Notes: generated by a model from the letters alone, not told the origin. Positions 41,126-50,483 are shown, counted from the first letter of the stretch. The stretch: DNA of 64,000 nt from CAZMNY01 sp964635375 (GCA_964635375.1 CAZWOU010000015.1:1-64000); one strand, 5' to 3'. Program-made: numbers and translations.

Positions 41126-43623
41126 TTACTCGGCGTCCTTTGAGTCGGCGCCCTTTGAGTCGGCGCTGGGCGTGATCGCGAACAGGTGGGTNNNNNNNNN
41201 NNNNNNNNNNNNNNNNNNNNNNNNNNNNNNNNNNNNNNNNNNNNNNNNNNNNNNNNNNNNNNNNNNNNNNNNNNNNNNNNNNNNNNNNNNNCCTTTGAGT
41301 CGGCGCCCTTTGAGTCGGCGCTGGGCGTGATCGCGAACAGGTGGGTCTTGTTGACGATATAGAGAACGTTGTTGGCGACAACGGGACTACTGAAGACCAA
41401 GTTGCCCATGGCGATTTCGGCTTTCGGCGCCAGTCGCTCTTTCAGTGCCTCCAAGGCGTCTTCGATCTTGCTGATGGCAGCTTCAATTACCTCTTGCTTG
41501 GCTTCGTCTTCTTCCTTTTCAAGGCGAGCTTCTTCGGCGTTGAGTTTTCGATTAAGTTCGCGGCCCTCGGCAGCCAGTTTGGCCAACTCCTCCGGCGTAC
41601 GCCAAGGAAATATCGAGACGTCTCCGTACTCATCGATCATATAGACGTGGTTGTCGACGATCAGAGGCGCGCCCCAGGCGGCCGCGAGCATGTCGTAAGT
41701 CCAATAGACCTCACCTGTCTTTGCGTTGAGGCAATGGAAAAGACCAGCAAAATCGGAGATGAAAAGGACATCGCCCTTGACGGCCACTGCTCCGCAACTG
41801 CGGTGCATCTCTTCTTCAAACGTGATTTCCCCATCACCAGTTTGATCGAATTCACTGTAATGCCAGACTGCGGCGGAATTCGGGTTATCGATCGCAATTT
41901 CTCCCGCGGCGGGGACCACAGCCTGCAGGCGTTTGTGCGGAATCGGCTTGCTCGGATCGCTTTTCTTCACGGCCAATTGCGAGCTCACATCGCCTCGCTT
42001 GAGTGGGTTCAAACACCACAGATGCCCAATGCCTTCACCGTGTTCGGGGTCTTGGCCCGCGGCGATGTAGACAAGACCGTCGCTAATGACTGGGGTGGCG
42101 ATAATGTTATTTCGAGTGCCGCGACCGCCCGAGCCCCACTTGGACTCCTTGGGGTTCACGTCGAATTTCCAGAGCAGTTCTGGCTTGCCATCGACACCCT
42201 TGTCCGCTCGGAAGCTGTACACCCAACCGTCACCGCCGGGGAAGATCACTTGCGGAACGCCCCCCAATTCGGCAACAGCCGGCGACGACCACTGGCCGTG
42301 GAGAATGTTGGCGCCCGGCGAAGCGTCAGTCCAGTAGATTTCGCCACTGTTCTTATCCATGGCGATGAAGCTGGGAGCTTTGGGCGAAGGGAGCTCAATA
42401 TGGGTCTCATTGACGCCATTGGAAGTGCTCACAAACAGGATGTCGCCAAAGGCAGTTACTGAGCAGGAGGACATGTTGTGCGGCCAAACATCGAGTTCCT
42501 TCATCATGTCGAAGACCCAGACGACATCAGCTTCGGTCTTGTCCTCAACGGATAGTTTGCGGAAGAAACTCAGTTTGGTCGGCGCGTCGGGCTTGCCATC
42601 GACCCGGATTTGATACTCGCGGTCGTTGGCGGCGAAGGTGTATTGCTCGCCCGAGGCGTCCTTAACCAGTTTGACCTTAGCCGGCAGTTCGACGCCGCTG
42701 GCTTTGAATTTTTCCCGTACTACTTCGGTCAATTCCATCGAAGAGACAACTGCTAAACCCGCCGGGGCGTCCGTCACATCGAACAGGCGGCCCCAACCGG
42801 CTTTGACTTCGCCGTCATCTTCGCCGTCGTTGTAGCCCTTCGTGTCCAGACAGCGAACCTCGCCGCGGCTGGTGACAAACCAAAGGCGATCGCCTTCAAC
42901 GTAGGGTGTGGAGCAAATGCCGACGAGCGGCCAGTCGTGTTCCCGACCGGTCGGCAGCTTCTCGCTCGAGTGCTGCCAGAGGAACTTGCCCGTCTCCTCG
43001 TCAAAACAGAGTAGGCAGCCGAGATCGATTTCAGCGGGATATCTATCCAGGTAACCCGACCCATTGTTTGTGCCAACATAGATCTGACCATCCGAGACGG
43101 CGAGGTTTCCATACGTATCGCTGCCGACCCGCGAGACCCACTTGATGTTGACAGCATCGTCCGGGATCCACTCATTTGTCTTGCGATCAAACCCTCCTAC
43201 CTCCCACGTCGTGGCGATGTTGCTGCCGATGGGAGTGTTGTTGCGATAGGAGGTGCCGCCCAACTGGGCCCAATCGCCCGCTTTGAGCTGAGCGTTGGCC
43301 GATTTGTCAACGGGCGATTTCTGGTCGGTGGAATTGGCTTTCTCCGCTGGCTCTTCTACCGCTGGCTCTTTTGGGGCAGGCTCTTCTACCGCTGGCTCTT
43401 TCGCAGTGAGCTCTTTCGGGGCGGGCTCTTTTACCGCTGGCTCTTCCACTGTGGGCTCTTTCGGGGCCGTCATATCAGGCTCGCCGATCATCACGGGCTC
43501 GCTCGTCTCCACGGCCACGTAATTCGTGCCGTCTTTCTGGCAACCAGCAAGCGAGCTGGCGCCGATGAGCCCAAAAACGAATGCGACTGAAATCATCGCC
43601 CAAGTGACCATTTCACTCTTCAT
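41126..43623 (-). CDS. PQQ-type beta-propeller lipoprotein with EPA-rich linker (contains a 100-N gap)
   Basis: Start ATG 43623; a signal peptide with lipobox L-A-G-C (Cys28). Next comes a Glu/Pro/Ala/Lys-rich linker with repeats (about 50-95), then a long PQQ/YVTN-like propeller with repeated A-V-S-D-G-Q-I-Y-V-G-T and G-L-V-Y-I-A-A-G motifs. A short coiled coil (K-L-A-A-E-G-R-E-L-N-R) interrupts the last blades. The protein ends P-S-A-D-S-K-G-A-D-S-K-D-A-E. The 100-N gap lies in the last codons; the same 55 bases occur on both sides, so it is probably false and the true stop is at 41126. Likely an outer-membrane-anchored propeller; no dehydrogenase motif is seen. Confidence 0.85.
41192..41291. 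other. Assembly gap (100 N) with identical flanks
   Basis: The 55 bases before the gap (41137-41191) are identical to the 55 after it (41292-41346). The contig ends therefore overlap and the gap likely has no missing sequence. Confidence 0.98.
43334..43460 (-). repeat. EPA/K-coding degenerate repeat
   Basis: A stretch of 12- to 15-base units (GAGCCAGCGGTAGAAGAG-like) encodes E-P-A-V-E-E / E-P-A-P-K-E motifs seven or eight times in the linker behind the lipobox. Confidence 0.8.
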
Positions 43624-43838
43624 AGCTTCTACCAACTCCGTGTGTTAATCGGTCGATTTCATTGTCAGGCTTCGCGGGTGTGGGAACGTCGCTGAGTTCT
43701 CTTTGAAACAGAGTGAACTATTTTTTGTCGCGACTTCGTTCGCATGCCACCGCGTGCCAGATTACTGTCCCAATCTCAAGCAAATACACTCTTGCCAAAT
43801 GACTTGGCCCTTAGTCGAACCACGCTGGTCCAACCACT

Positions 43839-44201
43839 CTAGTCGAACCACTCATCGGAGGGATCAAACTTGGGCAAGACGACAATCAGCACCTTCATCT
43901 CGCCGATCGCGCGGTGCCTCACGCCGGGCCGAATCAGGACAGCCATCCCGGGGCGTAAGTCAATGATCTCCTCGTTAAGTTGCATCTTCGCGTCGCTGGC
44001 GCATTCCAAAACGTAATAGGTTTCCGTCAGTCGCTTGTGGTAGTGGGTGCGGGCGTTTTGGGAGATGCTCGTCACGTGCATCGTGGCCGGATAGTCGTCG
44101 ACATCGGCGAACGCGCGGCGAGCCTGACCGCAAGGGCAAGTCACCGGTGCAATCTGCGCGAAATCAACGATTTCGTACGTGGGTGGGTGTAGGCGTGACA
44201 T
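43839..44201 (-). CDS. Cupin-fold protein
   Basis: The protein has 120 residues. Metal-ligand-type motifs: T-H-Y-H-K-R-L-T-E-T-Y-Y (two His, one Glu) and G-V-R-H-R-A in the second half, the normal double-motif cupin set. A Cys pair (V-T-C-P-C-G) near residue 22 is extra and may bind metal. No signal peptide. It lies upstream of and co-oriented with the PQQ-type gene but 215 bases away, so operon membership is uncertain. Function is not assignable beyond a small metal-binding cupin. Confidence 0.88.
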   Translation of the reverse strand: MSRLHPPTYEIVDFAQIAPVTCPCGQARRAFADVDDYPATMHVTSISQNARTHYHKRLTETYYVLECASDAKMQLNEEIIDLRPGMAVLIRPGVRHRAIGEMKVLIVVLPKFDPSDEWFD

Positions 44202-44726
44202 AACGGCGACGGCGGAGGGATTGGAATCCCGTATTCTAACCCGATTAACTGGTCACGACCACTGACGAAGTACCGCCGAAATGGCGACGGACCTCGGTCC
44301 CCAGGCCGCAAACTTTAACAGATCGCTCCAGCTTACCCGACGCGCAAAGTTAGCTTTATTGTCCATGTAACCCAAATGCCTGAAACTAGTTCCGAAGACT
44401 CAAGCTTTCTACCTAGCCACGCCGATAGCGTTTCTGTCAGGACAAAAAGGGTCGTTGGACGGCCCCTTTGGTACTGGCGGACCGGGAACGAACAATTTCG
44501 GGCTATGGAGTGGCTCGACCGGTTCTGATGCAGTCGCTGCGGACTATCGACCATTACCCGCTGGCCGGCTCGACCCACCCGCAAATGGACTCTTGTCCAA
44601 AACAAGTGTTCAGAAAAGGTCTTACATACCGTCCAGTTCGCTGGGCGGACGTCAGCCAAATCGCTGGACGGTTTAGCAGCGTCTCGTGTCAGATCAAAGT
44701 TCCGAACGTTAAGGAGACGTAGCTCG
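44202..44726. other. 525-base intergenic region
   Basis: It divides a minus-strand cupin from a plus-strand Cys-rich repeat protein. ORFs in it are not convincing by composition. A short AAAGGG ... CCCTTT hairpin lies at 44446-44469 without a T run. An AAGGAG Shine-Dalgarno is present 10 bases before the ATG at 44727. Confidence 0.5.
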
Positions 44727-45594
44727 ATGAAATGGAACATCATTATTGGAACCTTGGTGCTTGGCTTTGGCATGGTTAGCCAAAGCTTCGGCTACGATCT
44801 TCTCGATCGCATGCTCGGCTCCAAAGGTTGTGGCTGTGAAGCAAAAACCAGTTGTTGTGATACAAAGAGCGGTAAGAACGGCTCATGTCAAAAGAACGGT
44901 TCCAAAGACGGTTCGAAGAATGGCGCTTGCCAAAAGAACGGTTCCAAAGACGGTTCGAAGAATGGCGCTTGCCAGAAGAGCCGCGGCGGACTGTNNNNNN
45001 NNNNNNNNNNNNNNNNNNNNNNNNNNNNNNNNNNNNNNNNNNNNNNNNNNNNNNNNNNNNNNNNNNNNNNNNNNNNNNNNNNNNNNNNNNNNNNAAGACG
45101 GTTCGAAGAATGGCGCTTGCCAGAAGAGCCGCGGCGGACTGTTCGGCAGTCGCTGCGGTTGCGACAAAGGCGGCAAAGGCGGCAAAGGCGATTGCAGCTC
45201 GAAGAATGGCGCTAGCCAAAAGAATGGTTCCAAAGACGGTTCGAAGAATGGCGCTTGCCAGAAGAGCCGCGGCGGACTGTTCGGCAGCCACGGCTGTGGT
45301 TGCGACGATGGCAAAGGTTCGAAGGACGGCGCCTGCCAAAAGGGCGGCAAGTCGTCTTGCGACCGAGGCAGCTTGTTTGACCGCATCTTCGCCTGCAACC
45401 GATGCTGCGACAGCAAAGGCGGCAAAGGCGGCAAGGGCGACGACAACGGCAAGAGCTGCGGTTGTGACGATGGAAAAGGCGCCAGCCAAAAAGCCGGCCC
45501 CGTTTCCGCTGATCCTCCGGCGCCCATCGTCGATCCCTCGGCCTACCTGCCGAGCCGACGCGTTGTGCCTGTCAGCACCACGGTGATTCGCTAA
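44727..45594 (+). CDS. Exported Cys/Lys/Gly-rich repeat protein (contains a 100-N gap)
   Basis: Start ATG 44727 with AAGGAG ten bases upstream. A signal peptide (MKWNIIIGTLVLGFGMVSQS) leads into a low-complexity body of K-N-G-S-K-D-G-S / K-N-G-A-C-Q units, G-C-G-C and C-R-C-C-type cysteine clusters, and glycine/lysine runs. It ends P-S-A-Y-L-P-S-R-R-V-V-P-V-S-T-T-V-I-R. The 48 bases before the gap (44947-44994) equal the 48 after it (45095-45142). Collapsing them keeps one reading frame, so the gap is probably false, giving about 240 residues. Possibly a metal-binding or disulfide-rich surface protein; no family recognised. Confidence 0.78.
44995..45094. other. Assembly gap (100 N) with identical flanks
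   Basis: The 48 bases on either side are identical, and removing 148 bases restores one reading frame. True missing sequence may be nil or a whole number of repeats. Confidence 0.97.
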
Positions 45595-45623
45595 TTGAGT
45601 TGATCGCGTGTGAGTAATACAGA

Positions 45624-45657
45624 AGAACGGCTTGCTTTGCGGCAGGCCGTTCTTTGT
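45624..45657 (+). terminator. Probable terminator of the Cys-rich repeat gene
   Basis: AGAACGGCTTGC pairs with GCAGGCCGTTCT (one wobble) around a 6-base loop, followed by a short TTGTT tract. It lies 30 bases past the stop at 45594. Confidence 0.6.
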
Positions 45658-45677
45658 TGCGTCACTACAGACTATCT

Positions 45678-46817
45678 TCAGTCGCTTGCGATACACGGCG
45701 CAGCGTCGATCCATCCTCCGCCCAGCACTCGCTCGCCGCGATAGCAAACGACAGCTTGACCGGGGGCGACTCCAAAGCCTGGCGAGTCCAGCACAACTCG
45801 CAGTTGACCTGAAGGCAGCCGAGTCGCGAGAGCCATCGCGGGCGGCGTGTTGTATCGGAATTTCGCTTGGCACGGGAACGGCTCCCCCAGGGGAACGTCG
45901 GTCAGCCAATTCGTGTCGGAGGCGGTGAGTTCTCGGGAACTGGTTTCCTCGCGCCGCCCAATCACGACTCGCCGCGTCGCTGGCTCGATGCGGACGACAA
46001 AATAGGGCTCCCCAAGTGCGATGCCAAGCCCTTTCCGCTGCCCAACAGTGAATCGTTCGATGCCGGGATGCTCGCCAACGACTTCGCCCGCCGTGGTCAC
46101 CACCTCGCCGGACAGGTCTTGTTCCCGACGTTCACGAACGAACTCGTCATGCCGACCGGAGGTAACGAAACAGATCTCCTGACTGTCCTTCTTGTCATGG
46201 ACCCGCAGGCCAATCTGTTCGGCAAGCTCTCTGATTCTCGACTTCTGGAACGCGCCCAGCGGCAACATCATTCTGGGGAGCAGTTCCCGCTCGATTCCAA
46301 ACAGAACGTAGGCCTGATCCTTGCCGTGATCCACGCCTCGCAACAGCGCGTGTTCGTTGTCGACTCGCTCGAGCCGAGCGTAGTGTCCCGTGGCGACAAA
46401 CTCGGCGTTGATGCTATCGGCATACTCGAACAACTTGCCAAACTTGATCCAGTTGTTGCACATCACGCAAGGGTTTGGCGTTCGCCCTCGGCTGTACTCG
46501 TCGACAAAGTAATCAATGATGCGGCGAAAATCGGCTTCAAGATTGAGTGCGTAAAAGGGAATGTTGAAAGAATCGGAAACTCGGCGAGCATCTTCGGCGT
46601 CAGAAGCGCTGCAACAGCCCTGCTTGTGGTCGCGGCGCCCTTCGAGAATCGGCAGCAGCGGCGAACTCGCGACCGCTCCATCCGCAGAGCAGACGGCTGC
46701 GGACGATTCGCCGTGCCGCATGAAGACGCCCACCACCTGATGTCCCTGCTCGATGAGCAGGTGGGCAGCGACGCTGCTGTCAACGCCTCCGGACATAGCA
46801 AGCACTACTTTGGCCAT
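45678..46817 (-). CDS. mnmA: tRNA 2-thiouridine(34) synthase MnmA
   Basis: ATG 46817 was chosen over the upstream extension; 379 residues. The PP-loop S-G-G-V-D-S is at about 9-14. Both catalytic-type cysteines are present: N-P-C-V-M-C in the first half and Q-E-I-C-F-V in the second. Other family segments are G-H-Y-A-R, K-D-Q-A-Y-V-L-F and F-T-V-G-Q-R-K-G. MnmA thiolates U34 of Lys, Glu and Gln tRNAs using sulfur from the cysteine desulfurase relay. It is divergent from prfB with 210 bases between, both being translation genes. Confidence 0.96.
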   Translation of the reverse strand: MAKVVLAMSGGVDSSVAAHLLIEQGHQVVGVFMRHGESSAAVCSADGAVASSPLLPILEGRRDHKQGCCSASDAEDARRVSDSFNIPFYALNLEADFRRIIDYFVDEYSRGRTPNPCVMCNNWIKFGKLFEYADSINAEFVATGHYARLERVDNEHALLRGVDHGKDQAYVLFGIERELLPRMMLPLGAFQKSRIRELAEQIGLRVHDKKDSQEICFVTSGRHDEFVRERREQDLSGEVVTTAGEVVGEHPGIERFTVGQRKGLGIALGEPYFVVRIEPATRRVVIGRREETSSRELTASDTNWLTDVPLGEPFPCQAKFRYNTPPAMALATRLPSGQLRVVLDSPGFGVAPGQAVVCYRGERVLGGGWIDAAPCIASD

Positions 46818-46962
46818 TGCGATCTCAAGACATTCCGGTGCTGATTGACTCTTGCCGCCGGCGGTCATGCATGCGAGCGTCGCCCCAGGCGGTAGTTCTT
46901 CCGCGGGCCGCAGTTATACCGCGCACCATTTGCGCCGCGGGCTCTTCTCGGTATATTCGAGT

Positions 46963-46975
46963 CTACATATTGTAG
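46963..46975. promoter_or_regulatory. CTACA-N3-TGTAG inverted repeat between mnmA and prfB
   Basis: A 13-base symmetric element lies in the divergent spacer, about 50 bases before the prfB start, near a TATATT sequence (46952-46957). A possible operator or chance; no regulator is known. Confidence 0.3.
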
Positions 46976-47027
46976 GCTTGGCGGGTGATCGGCCAAGCTC
47001 CCCCTTCGCATGCCGGAGAACAGACTG

Positions 47028-48132
47028 ATGGATGCCACTATTATCAACCGCGCAGCTGCCATTCGCCAGCGATTGACTCAGCTTCGAGACAGTCTTTGAC
47101 TTCGATCACCGCACAAAACAGATCGGCGAGATCGAGCTGAAAATGGCCGCTCTCGGTTTCTGGGATAATCAGGAGCGAGCGCAGGAGACCGTCGGCCAAC
47201 TCAAGTCGTTGAAATCGATCGTTGATCCCTTGGCCACGAATCTAGCGGCGATCGACGACCTCGAGGCCCTGATCGAAATGGCGGCTGACGAACCGGCGAT
47301 GGAGGAGGAGCTGCTTTCCGAGCTGACTCAGTTAGAGAAGGCCACCCAGGGACTGGAGCTCAAGTCGCTGCTCAATGGCGAATACGACTCGTGTGGAGCG
47401 ATCCTGAATGTCAACGCTCGCGATGGCGGGACCGACGCCAACGACTGGGCGGAGATGCTCATGCGAATGTACATTCAATGGGCTCAGAAGAACGACTACA
47501 ACGTCGCCCTACTCGACCGAAATGACAATGCGGAGGCCGGCATCAACAGCGCGTCCATCGCGATTCGAGGCCCGATGGCGTTCGGCTATTTGAAGGGCGA
47601 GCACGGTATCCATCGGCTCGTTCGCATCAGCCCATTCAATTCGGAAGGCAAGCGCCAAACCAGCTTTACTTCCATCGATGTCTCGCCTGAGATCGCTGAA
47701 TCGGTCGATGTGGAGATTGATGAGAGTGATGTCCGCGTCGACACCTATCGCGCCAGCGGTGCGGGCGGCCAACATGTGAACAAGACCGACAGCGCAATTC
47801 GCCTGACCCATCTTCCCACCAATACAGTCGTTCAGTGTCAAAGTGAACGGAGTCAACACAAGAACCGGGCCGCCGCCTGGAAGATGCTTCGCTCTCGGAT
47901 CGCTCGCATCGAACTGGAAAAACGGGAAGCCGAACAGGCGGAAAAATATTCGCAGAAAGCTCGAGTCGGCTTTGGCGCGCAGATTCGCAACTACTTCCTG
48001 CACCCTGACCAACGCGTCAAGGACGCTAGAACGAATACGAGCGTCGGGAACTTTCACAGCGTGCTCGATGGCAACATCCAAGAGTTTCTGGATTCGTATC
48101 TGCGCTGGCGCGCCGGTGAAGACTTGAAATAG
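47028..48132 (+). CDS. prfB: Peptide chain release factor 2 with programmed +1 frameshift
   Basis: ATG 47028 follows GGAGAA eight bases upstream. The first 23 codons lead to CTT-TGA-C at 47094-47100, the conserved RF2 slip site. A +1 shift continues with D-F-D-H-R-T-K-Q-I. The full product is 367 residues, normal length. Motifs: S-P-F (stop-codon recognition tripeptide, I-S-P-F-N-S) and G-G-Q (G-A-G-G-Q-H-V-N-K). RF2 reads UGA and UAA. The shift is autoregulatory in bacteria: low RF2 lets the ribosome slip at the UGA. The upstream SD-like stimulator is weak here. Confidence 0.96.
47091..47100 (+). promoter_or_regulatory. Programmed +1 frameshift site of prfB
   Basis: AGT-CTT-TGA-C: the CTT slips onto TTT/TTG, the U of the stop is skipped, and GAC is read next. 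The frame after the shift runs to the stop at 48132, whereas the frame before ends here. Confidence 0.93.
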
Positions 48133-48170
48133 GCCCGATGGCGGACAGAACATACTGATGAGTTGCACTG

Positions 48171-48752
48171 ATGAGCTGCACTGAAGAGTTGCCCGCTGGT
48201 CGCGGTGAACTGCAAATTCGTTTTGAGCGCCAAGGCGATCGGTACTCACACGCGCTGTTCAGCGGGTCATCGGCAATCGGCCGGTCCATCGAAGGCGACG
48301 GCCATCAGGAGTGGCCCACGAGCCCGCCGCTGCAACAGCTCAGTATTGAAGACCTGGGCAACGGCCCAGTCGGTCTTCTGGTTGGAATGGCTGGCCGAAG
48401 TCATTGGTCGATGAGCGTTGAAGGCGAAGATGACAGCTTCGTATTTGACGTGGCCTGCCGAGTTCGCGGCGCGACGAGTTTCTTGGGCTCGACGTATCAG
48501 CTTGATGGCTTCCAAATCGCGCCCACCGGCGACCAGTTCGAGTCCGACGCTCAAGCGGTCGACCTGCTGAACCAAGATGGCCGGCTTACGATCCGTGTCG
48601 ATGACGACGATTCCGCGGCGAGTGGCCAGATCTCCTGGGACCAGCGGACTCATGCGTTACAAATCACGGCGGCAGCCGTCCCAGCTGGAGTCGAGACGTG
48701 CCGGTGGCGATACCACATTCGCTGGCGCCGAGCGGCGGAGAGGAGCGGATGA
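48171..48752 (+). CDS. Hypothetical protein
   Basis: 193 residues, 38 bases after prfB in the same direction, so possibly co-transcribed. Composition is normal and acidic-neutral, with no signal peptide or membrane segment. It looks like a beta-rich single domain (E-L-Q-I-R-F-E-R-Q, S-H-W-S-M-S-V-E-G, I-S-W-D-Q-R-T-H-A-L). I do not recognise a family. A 13-base direct repeat (GATGAGTTGCACT / GATGAGCTGCACT) lies right at the start codon. Confidence 0.75.
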   Translation: MSCTEELPAGRGELQIRFERQGDRYSHALFSGSSAIGRSIEGDGHQEWPTSPPLQQLSIEDLGNGPVGLLVGMAGRSHWSMSVEGEDDSFVFDVACRVRGATSFLGSTYQLDGFQIAPTGDQFESDAQAVDLLNQDGRLTIRVDDDDSAASGQISWDQRTHALQITAAAVPAGVETCRWRYHIRWRRAAERSG

Positions 48753-48756
48753 GTTG

Positions 48757-49635
48757 TCAGGGGCGTTCGATTGAGAACCGCAGTGGCACGTTGATCGACA
48801 TGCTTGATGCGGCGGGCACATTCGGATCGGCGTCAAAACGCCACTCGGCCACGGCGACCAGGGCTGCTTGGTCAAAGGCGGGATAGCCACTGCTGCGGAA
48901 CATCACGACGCCCGCGACTTTGCCGTCGCCGCGAACGCTGGCCTTGACCGTAACTCGTCCTTCAACTTCCGCCGCCAGTAGCGCTGCTGGATAAACCGGC
49001 GGCGGATTGTGCAGCGGGCGGGGCGCTTTGCTTCTTACCCCGCGGAGTTGCTTCGACAGCGGAACCGACTTCCGTGCAGTGGCCTCTGCTCCGGTTGGCG
49101 CAACGTTGCGCTTCAACCGAGGCGGCTCCGCCTGCATCAAGGGTTGCTGATCCGTCTCAGCTCGTACGAACTTCCGATTTGCCGCGAGCGATGAGACAGG
49201 GTGTTCGATCGGGTTGTCCGCTGCCGGCGCCCCGAGCGGCGTCTCGCGGCCCGGTACGGCAATGGGACGCAGCTGAGCATCCAAGCTGCCGACCCCAAGC
49301 GGTTCGACTGAGTCCCTCGTCTCAGGAATCGATATCATGACCGTGGTCGGCTCAGGGCGAGCGGCCAGCTGAGTCGCAATGGAGGCGCTGAGCAGAATGG
49401 AATTCACGCCCTGTTTGGGAGGCGTCAACCGCGTTGTCCATCCGGTCTTTACGGCTGCGTAGAGAATGGCGCCGCCGGAAAACCAAACAGCCAAGGTAAT
49501 CAGCACAGCCGCCGAAACTGGCGACGACCGGCTGTGTTCGTAATCACTGTCGGCGGTTCGCTGATAGTTGGCGGGTATGTACGCAGGTCGAGGTCGGCGC
49601 TGAGATCGAACAATTAACAATCTTGGACGTGCCAT
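48757..49635 (-). CDS. TonB-like protein
   Basis: The protein has 292 residues: a basic N-terminus, one membrane segment at about 43-62, a long disordered periplasmic linker, and a C-terminal TonB-type domain (about 205-292) with the P-V-Y-P-A-A-L-L-A-A-E-V-E-G-R-V-T-V signature and the final A-V-A-E-W-R-F-D. Such proteins energise outer-membrane receptors through ExbB/ExbD, which are not in the window. The stop nearly touches the preceding plus-strand gene (five bases). Confidence 0.88.
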   Translation of the reverse strand: MARPRLLIVRSQRRPRPAYIPANYQRTADSDYEHSRSSPVSAAVLITLAVWFSGGAILYAAVKTGWTTRLTPPKQGVNSILLSASIATQLAARPEPTTVMISIPETRDSVEPLGVGSLDAQLRPIAVPGRETPLGAPAADNPIEHPVSSLAANRKFVRAETDQQPLMQAEPPRLKRNVAPTGAEATARKSVPLSKQLRGVRSKAPRPLHNPPPVYPAALLAAEVEGRVTVKASVRGDGKVAGVVMFRSSGYPAFDQAALVAVAEWRFDADPNVPAASSMSINVPLRFSIERP

Positions 49636-49693
49636 ATTTGGAGCGACTGCAGGACGTCGACCTTCTTCAGTTCACCGCGAGAACCGCCTACAG

Positions 49694-50029
49694 CTACGAT
49701 TCTCCATGACAAGCGGCCGCAAGTGAATAGCCCTGACCCGGATTATTCAGGATGGCGAGGCGTCGTAAGTCGAGGCGAGCCCGGAAGAAGAGGCGTCTTG
49801 GTCCGGCATCCCCCGGGTCGATCACGCTGAGCTGACCCCCCACGGGTAAGGAGCGGCCCGAGACGGTTGGCGGGGTCCTGGCAGAAGCAACGGGGTCGAT
49901 TTGAAACCAAAGAGTCCGCAAACGGAGGGATATTCTGTCAACGGTTTCTTCCGCAATTACCAGAGTTTTGCCCCAAGCTGATTGGCAATTTTGCCGATAA
50001 CTGGTGACTAATGGACACTCGCTGTCCAT
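49694..50029 (-). CDS. Possible small hypothetical gene
   Basis: A 111-residue frame, 58 bases upstream of the TonB-like gene and in the same direction. Its composition is acceptable (V-I-A-E-E-T-V-D-R-I-S-L-R) but it has several rare codons and no recognisable domain. Its start codon lies inside a perfect inverted repeat. Could be coding or chance. Confidence 0.3.
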   Translation of the reverse strand: MDSECPLVTSYRQNCQSAWGKTLVIAEETVDRISLRLRTLWFQIDPVASARTPPTVSGRSLPVGGQLSVIDPGDAGPRRLFFRARLDLRRLAILNNPGQGYSLAAACHGES

Positions 50030-50202
50030 TTGCGGATTAGAATACCAGTGGCAACCTCACCTTCGGTCGAAACTACGGCAGAGGGACCATTTTTTTGCGT
50101 TGGCCAAGATCACCAAACGGCTCGTGCAACAGCACGCCAGATCTCCGCCAGTCTCGCAGCGACTCCACTCGTCGCACTATCGGCCGGAGGTTGCTTACAT
50201 AG

Positions 50203-50238
50203 CCGCCAGGCGCCTTCGTGGCGCCTGGCGGTTTTTTT
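50203..50238 (+). terminator. Orphan strong terminator with TTCG-type loop
   Basis: CCGCCAGGCGCC pairs perfectly with GGCGCCTGGCGG around TTCGT and is followed by seven T. No confident plus-strand gene ends before it, so an sRNA or an unrecognised small gene upstream is possible. Confidence 0.88.
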
Positions 50239-50483
50239 GTTTGCCAGACCTCGGGGCCGTCTCAGAGAACCAGGCCGTCTCAGGCAATCAGGCCGTCTCA
50301 GACAACCAGGCGCACGCGCGTTTTCTCCAGGCTCGCGCGGCGCTTGCGCCGGTTGTGGCGATTGAGCGGCTCGGCTTGGCCAGAACGTGAGCTAGTGTTG
50401 AGATTATCGCGCGCCCGTTTCTGCAGCGTGCAAAGTCAGACTGACGCCTCAACGCTGGATCACCAAAGGCCTGGATTACGGAC

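Larger units (their letters stand above)
49636..50483. other. Gene-poor region with a candidate small ORF and an orphan terminator
   Basis: Between the TonB-like gene and a small membrane protein. A minus-strand ORF at 49694-50029 is the only plausible coding sequence. A 7-bp palindromic hairpin lies at 50011-50029, a strong plus-strand terminator at 50203-50238, and short direct repeats (CAGGCCGTCTCAG) at 50271-50310. Confidence 0.5.

Noticed and set aside
40786..41191. C-terminal extension of the PQQ-type protein beyond the gap
   Set aside because: It is an out-of-frame reading caused by the false 100-N gap; the overlap gives an earlier stop at 41126.
43812..43851. 12-base direct repeat TAGTCGAACCAC near the cupin stop as a possible att site
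   Set aside because: Too short, no integrase nearby and no tRNA; probably a small local duplication.
44446..44469. AAAGGG/CCCTTT hairpin as a terminator
   Set aside because: Weak stem with no T run on either strand.
44333..44773. Minus-strand ORF over the start of the Cys-rich gene
   Set aside because: Composition is random-like and it overlaps a gene with a good Shine-Dalgarno and signal peptide.
44776..45909. Minus-strand Ala-rich ORF across the gap
   Set aside because: Reverse-strand reading of the low-complexity repeats; no start or domain.
50004..50390. Plus-strand ORFs across the orphan terminator
   Set aside because: They run through a perfect terminator stem, and their composition is Arg/Ala-rich as expected from shadow frames.
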